Positions 36,581 through 44,978 of a stretch of 64,000 nucleotides of DNA are shown in pieces (within the stretch, counting starts at the first letter, position 1; each line of letters opens with the position of its first letter). The notes beneath the pieces were generated by a model, which saw nothing but the letters and a program-made list of their open reading frames with translations, was not told the DNA's origin and ran no database searches. Source of the DNA: Agrobacterium salinitolerans (GTDB lineage Bacteria; Pseudomonadota; Alphaproteobacteria; Rhizobiales; Rhizobiaceae). Location of the stretch: contig NZ_MRDH01000006.1 of NCBI RefSeq assembly GCF_002008225.1, positions 888,316 to 952,315 of the forward strand, read 5' to 3'. The position numbers and the translations under genes are program-made.

Positions 36581-37525
36581 GTGGTGCTGATGGCCACCGT
36601 GACGAATTTCGAGAATGTTTCGCATCCGTCAAAAACGGACCTTCGGCAGTTCGCCGAACTTTTCATGCCGCTTTTCAACGCCTCCACCGATGAAGCCAAG
36701 CGGGAGGCGATCGCCGCGCTCTCGCAGCATCCGAGCGTGCCTTCGGCTGTCGCCTTCTTCATCGCCTGCCAGCCGATTTCGCTTGCAGCGCCATTCCTCA
36801 TTTCCTCCAAATGCCTCGATGACGACACGCTGATCACCATTGCCCGCACGCAAGGTGCGGCGCATGCGCGCGCCATCGTGCGCCGCGAGGACCTTTCCCC
36901 CACCGTCATCGACGCGCTTGTCGGGCTGCGTCATGCCGAAGATCTGAAGCGGCCGGATGAACAGACGACGGCTGCCGAACCGCAGGCGGCGGAAAGCCCT
37001 GAAGAGCCGAAAGCGGAAGAAAAGACGGACAACATCGCCGCCGCCTCCGCGCTCGAAGAGGAAATGCGCCAGCGGATCAAGCAGATGGCGCATCACCTCA
37101 ACCGCCCGGAAAGCGACGTTCTCGGCCTTCGCCGGCTGAGCGAGGTGCAGGAAGCGCTGCTGGTGCGTTTCGCCCGCGAGCGCAACGCCCGGCAATTCGC
37201 GGTGACGCTGGCGGATTCTCTCTCCTCCAGCTACTGGCTGTCGGAGCGCATCATGCTCGATATATCAGGCGCGCAGCTGGCAACGACGCTGACCGGCCTT
37301 GGCATGGAATTCTCCGAGGCGGCTTTCGTGCTGCAATGTTTCTATCCGCATCTTTCCGCCGTCGCAGGCGATATGAACCGTGCCGAAGCCCTGCTCGACG
37401 GTCTCGACATCGTGGAATGCGAAGAGCGGCTGGAAAGCTGGCGGCGGGCCGACAGCTATACGCATGGCCGCGAACGACCGGGCCACAACACACCGTCTGC
37501 GCAAAGAACCGGGACGCAAGGATAA
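36581..37525 (+). CDS. DUF2336 domain protein
   Basis: 314 residues of the alphaproteobacterial DUF2336 family: VTNFENVSHPSKTDLRQFAE, FNASTDEAKREAIAALSQH, VAFFIACQPISLAAPFLI and then HEAT-like helices; an acidic linker (about 125-160, EEPKAEEKTD) joins a second helical part with LSSSYWLSERIM. Function is unknown. GTG 36581 has GAGGAAG at ideal spacing; ATG 36590 is the simplest alternative and GTG 36566 another. The CtrA box upstream suggests cell-cycle control. Confidence 0.8.
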   Translation: MVLMATVTNFENVSHPSKTDLRQFAELFMPLFNASTDEAKREAIAALSQHPSVPSAVAFFIACQPISLAAPFLISSKCLDDDTLITIARTQGAAHARAIVRREDLSPTVIDALVGLRHAEDLKRPDEQTTAAEPQAAESPEEPKAEEKTDNIAAASALEEEMRQRIKQMAHHLNRPESDVLGLRRLSEVQEALLVRFARERNARQFAVTLADSLSSSYWLSERIMLDISGAQLATTLTGLGMEFSEAAFVLQCFYPHLSAVAGDMNRAEALLDGLDIVECEERLESWRRADSYTHGRERPGHNTPSAQRTGTQG

Positions 37526-37581
37526 TCAGGTCTGGCCTTGCGCCTTCACGGATTGAAGAGGCGGGCCATCGCCGGCCAATT

Positions 37582-37935
37582 CTAGGCCTTCGGCCCATCA
37601 ACCAGCGTCAGCAGGCTCCCGATCTCATCGGTTTCGATCTCCACCACCCACAGGTCGCTGTCGAAGCGTCGTTCCCTCTCAAGAAGAGCGGCACTTTCCT
37701 CGCCATCCGCACCCGCAAGACGCGTTTCGAAACGGCGCTCGGCGCGGATGTCCTCATCATCGGCGAAACTTTGCGGCGCGGGCCCATAGAGGTTCTCGCG
37801 GCCATCACGCAGGCGCTGGCGGATAAAGATCGCCCCCGCCTCCTGCGCCCCCTTCTTTTCGACAGCCGCAAATCCGCCGGCGGCGAAGACGCGGCGGATG
37901 AGGGCTGAGACGAATATTTCGGATTTGAGGCGCAT
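37582..37935 (-). CDS. DUF1491 protein
   Basis: 117 residues. MRLKSEIFVSALIRRVFAAGGFAAVEKKGAQEAGAIF is the family start (in short: LKSEIFVSALIRR, AAVEKKGAQEAGAIF); DSDLWVVEIE near the C-terminus also fits. Small cytoplasmic alphaproteobacterial family of unknown function. In other rhizobia it sits near DivJ-type kinases and peptidoglycan-binding proteins, as far as I recall, and does so here. Confidence 0.8.
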   Translation of the reverse strand: MRLKSEIFVSALIRRVFAAGGFAAVEKKGAQEAGAIFIRQRLRDGRENLYGPAPQSFADDEDIRAERRFETRLAGADGEESAALLERERRFDSDLWVVEIETDEIGSLLTLVDGPKA

Positions 37936-38008
37936 GGGGTTGCTTTCGATAGAAACGGTGGGCGTGCTTCGCAATGTTGAATTTAAGGGGCGATGGTGCG
38001 CGGGGCTT

Positions 38009-38166
38009 CACCCCCCTCTGCCCTGCCGGGCATCTCCCCCTCAAGGGGGGAGATCGGCAGGAAGCGCTACCACCACTTCATTCGCAAATGTTGAGATGGG
38101 CAAGACTTATCCGCGAGTCGATCTCCCCCCTTGAGGGGGAGATGCCCGGCAGGGCAGAGGGGGGTA
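38009..38166. repeat. Family B intergenic palindromic repeat, copy 2
   Basis: About 158 bp, nearly identical to copy 1 across its arms and its middle (CGCTACCACCACTTCATTCG against CGCTACCGCCACTTCATTCG). It lies between the DUF1491 and peptidoglycan-binding genes. Confidence 0.87.
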
Positions 38167-38196
38167 AGCCCCACGCACCTCAGCCGCTGTCAAAAT

Positions 38197-39108
38197 CTAA
38201 AGCGCCCCGATCGACTTCAGCTTCTTCAGCACGACCTCACTCGGCTCGCCGGTTTCCGGCAGGCGATAATGTTTTTCAAACGCCCTGATAGCATTACGGG
38301 TCTGCTGGCCGGCCACACCGTCCACTTTCACATCGGCATAAGCGATGTTGATCAGCCCCTGCTGTATCCTGGCTATAAGATCCCGGCTGGCAGGCTTGGA
38401 CGTGCTATTAAGGGAAACGGGTTCGGCCTTTACCTGCGGCTTCTCCGCCTTGCGGATGGCGGCCGCGACCGGGTCGATTTCCACTCCACCGCCGCTGGTG
38501 TCGGAAGGCCGGTCTTTCGGGATCGCGGCAACGGTCGCGCCATCGATCCTGAGCGCCGCGAGCACCCGGGTCGTCGGCTCGCCGGTCTGTTCCATGCCGA
38601 GCGTTTCCTCGAAGAACATGATGGCGGCGGCGGTGCGTGGGCCCATGCGGCCATCCGCCTCGCCTTCGTAAAGCCCGCGTTTCTTCAGTTCTGTCTGAAT
38701 ATCGGCAACGATCTGCTGCGGCTTCTGGCTTTCTGCGACGGATTGCGCCGGCGTTTCGGCCGTCGCTTGCTGCGCGTTTTGCGTCTCCGCCGGTCGTTCT
38801 ATGCGGAAGGTGGTGACATTGCCCTGCACGCCGAGATGCTCGGCCGGGCGATAACCGGCAATGCCATTTGGGTTTTCCGCGTCGCGCGTGCGCAGGAAAG
38901 GCGATGGGTGCACGCCCGGCTGATACCAGAGCGCATTGGCGGCGACAAAACCGAAGACGACCGCAAAGGCGCCTGCGCCGCCCACCAGTTTCGGACGGCG
39001 CAGGATTTCTCGCCCGATGGCAGAAACCACCAAGGAAACAAGCCCGGCACCAATCTGGGCCGTTGTTTTCTTAGGCGGTTTTCGCTTTCGCGGGGCCATT
39101 GTCACCAT
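38197..39108 (-). CDS. Membrane protein with two peptidoglycan-binding domains
   Basis: 303 residues. A basic tail (APRKRKPPKKT), one membrane helix (about 42-60, GGAGAFAVVFGFVAANALW), then two PG_binding_1 domains: IVADIQTELKKRGLYEGEADG with GPRTAAAIMFFEE, and IARIQQGLINIAYADVKVDG with GQQTRNAIRAFEKHY. It would anchor to periplasmic peptidoglycan. It overlaps the end of the histidine-kinase gene by 38 bases (29 if ATG 39099 is the start), so kinase and this protein are co-expressed and may act together at the envelope. Confidence 0.87.
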   Translation of the reverse strand: MVTMAPRKRKPPKKTTAQIGAGLVSLVVSAIGREILRRPKLVGGAGAFAVVFGFVAANALWYQPGVHPSPFLRTRDAENPNGIAGYRPAEHLGVQGNVTTFRIERPAETQNAQQATAETPAQSVAESQKPQQIVADIQTELKKRGLYEGEADGRMGPRTAAAIMFFEETLGMEQTGEPTTRVLAALRIDGATVAAIPKDRPSDTSGGGVEIDPVAAAIRKAEKPQVKAEPVSLNSTSKPASRDLIARIQQGLINIAYADVKVDGVAGQQTRNAIRAFEKHYRLPETGEPSEVVLKKLKSIGAL

Positions 39109-40603
39109 CCTTTTTCATCTTTGCGGCCATATCGCCGAGCTGCCGGATGCGGGGCGGAAATTCCACCATGCTTTCGGCTTCGGCGCTTTCGCCGCCACCC
39201 GCCATGCCCGAACCGTCGGCAGGCAGGGTGATCGTTACGACCGTTCCCTCGCCGGGCTTGCTGGCGATGGCGAAAGTGCCGCCATGCAGTGCCACAAGCC
39301 CCTTGACCAGGGACAATCCCAGACCCGTGCCCTCATAGCGACGGGTATATTCATTCTGAACCTGCATGAAGGGCTGGCCCAGCAATTCGATCTTGTCGGA
39401 AGCGATGCCGATGCCGGTGTCGCTCACCGTCAGCTTCAACATCGCGCCCTCACGCGCGGCGTCGATCGACACCACACCACCCGCATCGGTGAATTTTATG
39501 GCGTTGCCGGCAAGATTGATCAGAACCTGCCGGATGGCGCGCTGATCGGCCGAGATTTCGCCGACACCGCGCTGGATGCGGCTGGTCAAAGTCAGACCCT
39601 TTTCCTTCGCCTGCAGGCTGAGCATCGCCTCGCAGGACGAGATGGTCTCGGCAATCGGGAAGCTTTCCATCATCAGCTCGTAACGGCCGGCTTCCAGCTT
39701 GCTCATATCGAGCATGGTGTTGACGACAGAGAGAAGATGCGCACCCGACTGGCGGATGAGACCGACATATTCCCGCTGGCGGTCGTTCTCCAACCGGCCG
39801 AAATATTCGCCGGCCAGAATATCGGAAAAACCGAGGACGGCGTTGAGCGGCGTGCGCAGCTCGTGGCTGACGGCGGCGAGAAAACGCGATTTCGCATCAT
39901 TGGCCGATTCCGCCTCGGCCGCCTTGCGGGCGACATCGCGGCGCAGGCGTACCATGTCGGTAACATCGGTCAATTGGGCGACGATACGGCGCAGGCGGCC
40001 CGTTGAACCGCGAATGGCTGTCATTTCGATGCGGCCGTGCATGAATTGCGCCTGACGCGACTTCGCGCCGGTCTCGAAGCGAAGTTCCACCGTCGCCCTG
40101 TCCTCCCCCTGCCGCAACATGTCGAAAGCCTGCATCAGTTCGATGCGGTCGGAAACATGGACGTATTCAACGAGGACATGGCCCTTGCTGGCCTGGAGGT
40201 CGTTCGGGAACGCCGCGAGATCGCGACCGGAGACGTGCTCGACGAAACCGGTCTCACCGATCATCAACACAAGGCCCGGCACCTGCGATGCCGTGATAAG
40301 GTCGTCGTGCACCGGCGAGACCGAATGAGAAGATGCGCCGCGTGCGGAGTGGGAAAAGGCGATCAGAAGTGCGGCGGCAGCCAGAAACAGCGCCAGCACC
40401 AGAGCAGCGCCAATGGGCAGTGCGATGGCGGGGCTGACGACAAGGCTGAAAAGGGCCGGCGTCACCACAAGACCGACGGCGCTGAAGGCGATCAGCCAGC
40501 GCAGGCGCGCAACGGTTCCGGCGCGCCTTTCGGTGTCCTCTTCCATGCGCGCAAGCCATCTGCCTGCGGCATGGTCGACCAATGCGACCGCTTTTTCTCT
40601 CAT
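39071..40603 (-). CDS. Membrane sensor histidine kinase, DivJ/PleC type
   Basis: 510 residues. Two membrane helices (about 38-60 and 62-85), a PAS-like domain (about 105-220, VPGLVLMIGETGFVEHVSG), then HisKA with SHELRTPLNAVLGFSDIL and HATPase with NLAGNAIKFTD, DTGIGI and GTGLGLSLVK. The H-box HELRTPLNAxLGFSDI is that of the DivJ/PleC kinases that act on DivK and PleD in cell-cycle control. From memory, Agrobacterium divJ lies near the ros/mrp genes, so this may be divJ; the symbol is left empty as unproven. Alternative start GTG 40621. Confidence 0.85.
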   Translation of the reverse strand: MREKAVALVDHAAGRWLARMEEDTERRAGTVARLRWLIAFSAVGLVVTPALFSLVVSPAIALPIGAALVLALFLAAAALLIAFSHSARGASSHSVSPVHDDLITASQVPGLVLMIGETGFVEHVSGRDLAAFPNDLQASKGHVLVEYVHVSDRIELMQAFDMLRQGEDRATVELRFETGAKSRQAQFMHGRIEMTAIRGSTGRLRRIVAQLTDVTDMVRLRRDVARKAAEAESANDAKSRFLAAVSHELRTPLNAVLGFSDILAGEYFGRLENDRQREYVGLIRQSGAHLLSVVNTMLDMSKLEAGRYELMMESFPIAETISSCEAMLSLQAKEKGLTLTSRIQRGVGEISADQRAIRQVLINLAGNAIKFTDAGGVVSIDAAREGAMLKLTVSDTGIGIASDKIELLGQPFMQVQNEYTRRYEGTGLGLSLVKGLVALHGGTFAIASKPGEGTVVTITLPADGSGMAGGGESAEAESMVEFPPRIRQLGDMAAKMKKDGDNGPAKAKTA

Positions 40604-41090
40604 ATTACGCAATACCAACACCGAATCCCTGAGGCGGTTCTAACGGCTCCGACAATAGAAGGCGGCGGCTTAAGGAATGGATAAAAAGAATGGCCTCAAA
40701 GGCCCGTCAAATGCTGCGCAGTCCCATTACGGGGCATTTCTTCGAAGCTTTCCCAATCATGGTTAATGACGGGTAAGCGACGGATTTCGCTTCATTTTTG
40801 CCATCATGTTAACTTTTGTGGCAAAGCCGTGCGCCGCTTTCGCCCGGAACGCGCGGCCTCTGTCGCAATTATGCTTAACATCGACTGTTAAAATTCGAAT
40901 GAATTCTCGGCAGGCGTCCCGATACGAGGAGAATAGGTACAATTTGAATTAAATTGCGTCGCTTTTTGCAATCGGCTGTTCGCCGGTCGCCTGTAGCTTC
41001 TTCACAAGCCCGAAAAACGGGACAAAGGCCGATGACCCGAAACCGGGCGGGGCTTTAGAAAACAAAGATCATCTGGCAGGGTGTCTGACA
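40604..41090. other. 487-bp divergent intergenic region
   Basis: Between the histidine-kinase and DUF5330 genes. It has several TTAA words (40752, 40809, 40875, 40887) but none with the 7-base CtrA spacing; CTTAACATCGACTGTTAA has a 9-base gap. CAATTTGAATTAAATTG near 40940 is a partial dyad. No gene is seen. Confidence 0.45.
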
Positions 41091-41516
41091 ATGTGGTTTC
41101 TGATCAAGGGAACATTCTGGTTTTCGCTGGTGCTAGTGGCGCTGTCCTATTTCGGCAGCAGCAACGATCCGGCCAAGGAACCTTCGGCCTTCGATATTCC
41201 CAGCGCCGTTTCGGCCGCCGGTGAAGCCTATCGTTATGTCAGCGCCATCTGCATCGAAAAGCCCGATGTCTGCGTCAAGGGCGCCGAAACCTTCCACGCG
41301 CTCGGTGAGCGGGCAAAGGAAGGCGCGAAGGTCGCCTATGAGCTGCTGGACAAGCAGCTTGCTTCCGGTGACAAGCCCGCTCCCGCCGCTGAACTCGCGG
41401 CCGAGACCGAAAAACTGGCCGAAGTCCCGGTCGTCAGCGTCGAATTTCCGAAGGATACCGACATGCTGAAGACCGGCACCGTCATTCCTCTGCCGCAGAA
41501 GCGCCCTGCGCCCTGA
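41091..41516 (+). CDS. DUF5330 protein
   Basis: 141 residues. One N-terminal membrane helix (MWFLIKGTFWFSLVLVALSYF), then a periplasmic part with DIPSAVSAAGEAYRYVSAICI, KPDVCVKGAETFHALGERAK: two Cys (about 53 and 60) could pair. The Pro-rich C-terminus IPLPQKRPAP is typical of rhizobial DUF5330. Function unknown. It is followed by a strong terminator at 41605. Confidence 0.8.
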   Translation: MWFLIKGTFWFSLVLVALSYFGSSNDPAKEPSAFDIPSAVSAAGEAYRYVSAICIEKPDVCVKGAETFHALGERAKEGAKVAYELLDKQLASGDKPAPAAELAAETEKLAEVPVVSVEFPKDTDMLKTGTVIPLPQKRPAP

Positions 41517-41604
41517 TGCTGTCGCCCTGATCCCTGCCGGCCAGCGCGCCACAACCCCTTTTTTGCAGCCGAAAATATCCGGCTGCCGATTGCCTGCCTG
41601 ACTT

Positions 41605-41636
41605 GCCCACGGAAACCTGTTTTCCGTGGGCTTTTT
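41605..41636 (+). terminator. Rho-independent terminator after the DUF5330 gene
   Basis: GCCCACGGAAA-CCTGT-TTTCCGTGGGC followed by TTTTT: an 11-bp stem and a T run, 88 bases after the stop codon. Confidence 0.9.
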
Positions 41637-41717
41637 CATGGTCCATGGTTCAAAACCGGCCGCACTTCCCCTATATCCTAGCAAACACCTTGCAATGATG
41701 GATGATACGGCGCGCAA

Positions 41718-42134
41718 ATGGCCTCTCTCGAAACGATCCTTGACGACTTCGCCTTCCTCGACGACTGGGAGGATCGCTATCGCTATGTCATCGAACTCGG
41801 CAAGGCGCTTCCCGATCTGCCGGAAGACAAGCGCGCGCCCGAGAACAAGGTGCATGGCTGCGCAAGCCAGGTCTGGCTCGTCAGCCATAGCGATGGCGCC
41901 GAAGACCCTCTCCTGACCTTCGAAGGCGATTCGGATGCGCATATCGTGCGCGGCCTCGTCGCCATCGTGCTCGCCGTCTATTCCGGCAAGAGAGCCTCCG
42001 AAATCGCCGATCTCGACGCGATTGAGGTGTTCGACAGGATCGGGCTGGTGGAACATCTGTCGTCGCAGCGCGCCAACGGCCTGCGCTCCATGATCAAGCG
42101 CATCCGCGAGGAAGCCCGGCTGCTGGCAGCCTGA
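41718..42134 (+). CDS. sufE: SufE-family sulfur-transfer protein
   Basis: 138 residues. DDFAFLDDWEDRYRYVIELG and KVHGCASQVWL are the SufE signatures; the Cys of HGCASQ (about residue 48) accepts persulfide from SufS for Fe-S cluster assembly. FEGDSDAHIVRGLVAIVLAVYSG (in parts) follows. It is not next to other suf genes, which is common. It begins 82 bases after the terminator, so it has its own promoter. Confidence 0.94.
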   Translation: MASLETILDDFAFLDDWEDRYRYVIELGKALPDLPEDKRAPENKVHGCASQVWLVSHSDGAEDPLLTFEGDSDAHIVRGLVAIVLAVYSGKRASEIADLDAIEVFDRIGLVEHLSSQRANGLRSMIKRIREEARLLAA

Positions 42135-42137
42135 CTT

Positions 42138-42965
42138 TCACCTCGTCATCGACGGGCGATAATCCGCATCGCCCCAATGGTGTTCCTTCCTGCCCGCGCG
42201 GGCCGCAGGCGGCGCATAATGGCGGGCGAGCGCCAGCAGTGCTGCGCGCAGCAGCAGTTTTGCCGACCGCGCCGGCCATTGCCTTTCGCGCTCCACCGTC
42301 TCCAGCCCCTTTTCGAAGCAGCAGATATCGATGGCGACGCCCGCCAGTTCAGGCCCCATCGCATCGGCCGCGCGGGAAAACCGCGTTCTTGCGGCCATTG
42401 CCGCCTCGGTGAGATCGAGCGCCCCTCCCGCCTCACCTTTGGTGCGGTTCGCTATTCTCGGCTCCCATGTCGCTGTTACCTTCGGATTGAGATGGCCGCG
42501 ATGAAAATCGGCGGCAAGGCGTTCACCCGCCCCCAGAGCATCCGCCGGGAAAAACGCCGCACCGTCCCGTTCCTTCAGCCTTGCAAGGCTGGTCAGGGGA
42601 GAGCTGTTGAGATTGCGCCGGGCCGGCTGCTTTCCTTCGCCGACATCCACAATAACCGTCTGCATATGCCGGTGCTGGTCCTGAAAAACCTCATCCCGGT
42701 CTTTCGCCATTGCACGTTTCAGCCAGGAAGCGAGCGGCGGCGCGGCGGAAAGGGTGTTTTCCCGCTGCTCGACCAGCCCGGAAGAAATGGCAAACCGCAC
42801 CGTCGCGGCCGAAAACCGCAACACAGGATGGCCTGCCCGCACCCGGCGCAGGACGATGTCGCCACCCTCCTGCGACATCTCCACCGCGCCCGCGGCGATG
42901 CAACGCAGCAGCCGCAGGAGATGTGGGTTCTGGGGGGAGATCGGGGCGCTTTTTTCCTCACTCAT
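42138..42965 (-). CDS. DUF6456 protein, predicted DNA-binding
   Basis: 275 residues. The N-terminal part (about 14-85) looks like a small helical/winged domain (LLRLLRCIAAGAVEMSQEGG, RFAISSGLVEQR). The C-terminal DUF6456 domain has LAADFHRGHLNPKVTATWEP and GVAIDICCFEKGLETVERER, then WPARSAKLLLRAALLALARHY. Function unknown. Its start overlaps by eight bases the gene of a DnaA-domain-IV-like protein, so the two are made together; a shared role in DNA binding or chromosome control is inference. Confidence 0.78.
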   Translation of the reverse strand: MSEEKSAPISPQNPHLLRLLRCIAAGAVEMSQEGGDIVLRRVRAGHPVLRFSAATVRFAISSGLVEQRENTLSAAPPLASWLKRAMAKDRDEVFQDQHRHMQTVIVDVGEGKQPARRNLNSSPLTSLARLKERDGAAFFPADALGAGERLAADFHRGHLNPKVTATWEPRIANRTKGEAGGALDLTEAAMAARTRFSRAADAMGPELAGVAIDICCFEKGLETVERERQWPARSAKLLLRAALLALARHYAPPAARAGRKEHHWGDADYRPSMTR

Positions 42966-43380
42966 CCCGGGCGCCTTTCATCGCATTGAAGATATTGCCG
43001 GTAAGTCGCTCCAGCGCGGCGACGAACTCATCGAATGCCGGTTCGTCACGCCGGTCCTCCACCACCTGGCAGGCATGGCCCACCGTCGTCCTGTCCCGGC
43101 CGAAACAGGGTCCGATATCCGACATGGGAATGCCCAGCTGCACATGGCACACATACATGGCAATCTGGCGGATGTGGCATTCCGTGCGCCGGCTGTCGCG
43201 GCGCACCAGCGTTCGGTCGCCGGTCAATTGCACCATCTCGCCGGTGAGCTGCCGTACCAGACGGCAGAGACGGGAAATCTCCTCCCGCCCCGCCGCAGAC
43301 GGCCAATGACGAAAAGGTCGATCACCGACACGCACGCAAGGCCGCGCGGCGGCAGGCAGAAACACAGTATCCGACGGCAT
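42958..43380 (-). CDS. Stand-alone DnaA domain IV-like HTH protein
   Basis: 140 residues. The C-terminal half resembles the DNA-binding domain IV of DnaA: MYVCHVQLGIPMSDIGPCFGRDRTTVGHACQVVED (cited in parts MSDIGPCFGRDRTTVGHA), compare DnaA's FGGRDHTTVLHA, the loop and helix that read the DnaA box. The N-terminal half lacks the AAA+ ATPase: no Walker motifs. It may bind DnaA-box-like DNA without initiating replication. ATG 43380 has GGAG at good spacing. It is coupled to the DUF6456 gene. Confidence 0.8.
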   Translation of the reverse strand: MPSDTVFLPAAARPCVRVGDRPFRHWPSAAGREEISRLCRLVRQLTGEMVQLTGDRTLVRRDSRRTECHIRQIAMYVCHVQLGIPMSDIGPCFGRDRTTVGHACQVVEDRRDEPAFDEFVAALERLTGNIFNAMKGARDE

Positions 43381-43545
43381 ATGCAACTCCTCTACGAATA
43401 GGAATTAATTCATAAGCCTGAGGAAGTGCGTGGGGAAGCGTGAATTTGCAGAAGAAGAACATGCCTCTGATATGGTTCTATATTTTTTAGAAATGAGGTC
43501 TTCTATAAAGGATTTTTTTCCTCACCAAATATTCGAAGCGGCAAT

Positions 43546-43570
43546 AAAAAAGCCGGTCTACGGACCGGCT
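43546..43570 (-). terminator. Rho-independent terminator of ros
   Basis: Minus strand: AGCCGGTC-CGTA-GACCGGCT followed by TTTTTT (plus strand AAAAAAGCCGGTC). It lies 214 bases after the ros stop codon and beyond repeat copy 4, so the repeat is within the ros 3' UTR. Confidence 0.9.
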
Positions 43571-43637
43571 GGATATTCATGTGATGTAAAGACAGTTTCT
43601 AAGGAAACATGGGGAGCGGGCGAATGCGCACTGCCGC

Positions 43638-43757
43638 CTTCTCCCCGCCGGGGAGAAGGTCACGGCAGCAGGTTGAGGGGGTAAGGGTACAGATATGCGG
43701 AGAACTTGCCCCCTCATCCGACCCTTCGGGCCACCTTCTCCCTGACGGGGAGAAGAA
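43638..43757. repeat. Family A intergenic mosaic repeat, copy 4
   Basis: About 120 bp between ros and its terminator. Left arm GTCACGGCAGCAGGTTGAGG (CGCGGCAGCGGG type, diverged), right arm CATCCGACCCTTCGGGCCACC type; right terminal palindrome is the weaker CTTCTCCCTGACGGGGAGAAG. Confidence 0.85.
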
Positions 43758-43783
43758 ACACCCCCCGCAGATCCGCGTTAAAA

Positions 43784-44212
43784 TCAACGGCTGGCCTTGC
43801 GGCGCTGACCGAGACCCATTTCCTTGGCGAGCCGCGAGCGGGCTTCGGCATAGGCGGGCGCAACCATCGGATAGTCGACCGGCAGGTCCCACTTTTCGCG
43901 ATATTCTTCCGGCGTCATGCTGTGATGCGTCGTCAGATGCCGCTTGAGCGACTTGAACGAGCCGCCGCATTCCAAACAGACGATGTGGTCATCCTGAACC
44001 GACTTGCGGACGGAGACGGCAGGCTTCTGCTTTTCGACATTGACCGCCACCGACGCCGGCGCCGATGTTCCGCTGAGCGCCGTGTGAACATCCGAAATAA
44101 GACCGGGAAGGTCAGTTACCGGAACGACGTGGTTGCTAACATAGGCAGCCACAATATCCGCCGTCAGTTCGACCAGCAGATCCTGGGCGTTACCGTATGC
44201 AGTTTCCGTCAT
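43784..44212 (-). CDS. ros: Ros, C2H2 zinc-finger transcriptional regulator (MucR family)
   Basis: 142 residues, nearly identical to Agrobacterium Ros as I remember it. N-terminal part [20 protein letters not shown] mediates oligomerisation; the single prokaryotic zinc finger has Cys79, Cys82, His92 and His96/97 ([19 protein letters not shown]). Ros represses virC/virD and the T-DNA ipt gene and affects exopolysaccharide; it binds AT-rich sites. AGGAG lies eight bases before the ATG. Autorepression is known for the family; the upstream AT-rich region 44213-44611 is where it would act. Confidence 0.97.
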   Translation of the reverse strand: MTETAYGNAQDLLVELTADIVAAYVSNHVVPVTDLPGLISDVHTALSGTSAPASVAVNVEKQKPAVSVRKSVQDDHIVCLECGGSFKSLKRHLTTHHSMTPEEYREKWDLPVDYPMVAPAYAEARSRLAKEMGLGQRRKASR

Positions 44213-44639
44213 TTAAGTATCTCCTGTTTATTGATCCCCTGACGCGGGCAAACGCCGCATCGAGCGATGTGAAGTTACCCGGTGCCCCACCTTCGCCTTG
44301 TTGAAACCAACATGAAACCTACCCCTAGATTTCGAGCGAAAACCGGAAACGAATTGGTCCGAGATTCAACGTATGGCCCGCGACATGGGCAGCAATGGCC
44401 CGGCGGGCCATAGATTAGACATTAATAAAATGCCTATGCCGACTATGAAGAGGCTAGATGCAAATTACGACTAGCAATTTTACACTTAATTTGGATAACA
44501 GCAAAACAGCAAAAGTCAAATTCCTATTGCGGATTTTTCAGTTCAAAACAGTCTAATTGGAATACAAAAAATTACGGGTAATAAAATACTAGACCAAGTA
44601 GCAATTGAAAATGAATACCCCCAATTATTGGGGGTATTT
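44213..44639. promoter_or_regulatory. AT-rich upstream region of ros
   Basis: About 400 bp with GC content visibly below the surroundings between 44410 and 44612, with many T/A steps (e.g. GGTAATAAAATACTAG). MucR/Ros proteins bind several such sites co-operatively, so this is the likely ros promoter and autoregulatory region. No exact ros-box is seen here. Confidence 0.55.
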
Positions 44640-44640
44640 T
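44612..44640 (-). terminator. Terminator of the mrp operon
   Basis: AATACCCCCAA-TTA-TTGGGGGTATT, an 11-bp stem directly after the mnhG stop codon; on the minus strand it is followed by CATTTTC, on the plus strand by TTTTC, so it can work both ways. Confidence 0.8.
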
Positions 44641-44978
44641 CAACTTGAAATTTTCTTCATGTCATCAACTACCGATTTAACGGCAAGCGGATAACCTGCC
44701 TTATGAGCGGCCATAGCAAGAAGATGCGCCGAGACCGGCGCTGTAAGGACAAAGAAGAAGAAACCGGCAAGCGCCCGCGCCAGCGTCGATATTTCCATGG
44801 AATGAATGCCGACCGCCAGAAGCAGCAGGCCGGAACCCACCGTTCCCGCCTTGGAAGCCGCATGCATGCGGGTATAGACATCCGGCAGCCGATTGAGCCC
44901 GATTGCCGCGATCAGCGAGAAAATGGCGCCCGAGAGCAGCAGCACTGAAACGAAAATAGTCACAACCCAATTCATCAT
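44640..44978 (-). CDS. mnhG: Na+/H+ antiporter subunit G
   Basis: 112 residues, three membrane helices. [26 protein letters not shown] (in parts: [19 protein letters not shown]) is the MrpG/PhaG signature. Last gene of the mrp operon; ATGA overlap with mnhF (44975-44978). Confidence 0.95.
   Translation of the reverse strand: MMNWVVTIFVSVLLLSGAIFSLIAAIGLNRLPDVYTRMHAASKAGTVGSGLLLLAVGIHSMEISTLARALAGFFFFVLTAPVSAHLLAMAAHKAGYPLAVKSVVDDMKKISS

Larger units (their letters stand above)
43381..43783. other. Intergenic region downstream of ros
   Basis: 403 bp: leader of the DnaA-like gene, the minus-strand terminator (43546-43570) and family A repeat copy 4 (43638-43757). A possible small plus-strand ORF from 43430 runs into the repeat and has no other support. 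Confidence 0.6.

Noticed and set aside
40870-40890. CTTAACATCGACTGTTAA as a CtrA site upstream of the kinase gene
   Set aside because: The gap between TTAA halves is nine bases, not seven.
43430-43684. Possible 84-aa gene upstream of the ros terminator
   Set aside because: It reads through the terminator stem and into repeat copy 4, and no ribosome site with good spacing is present.
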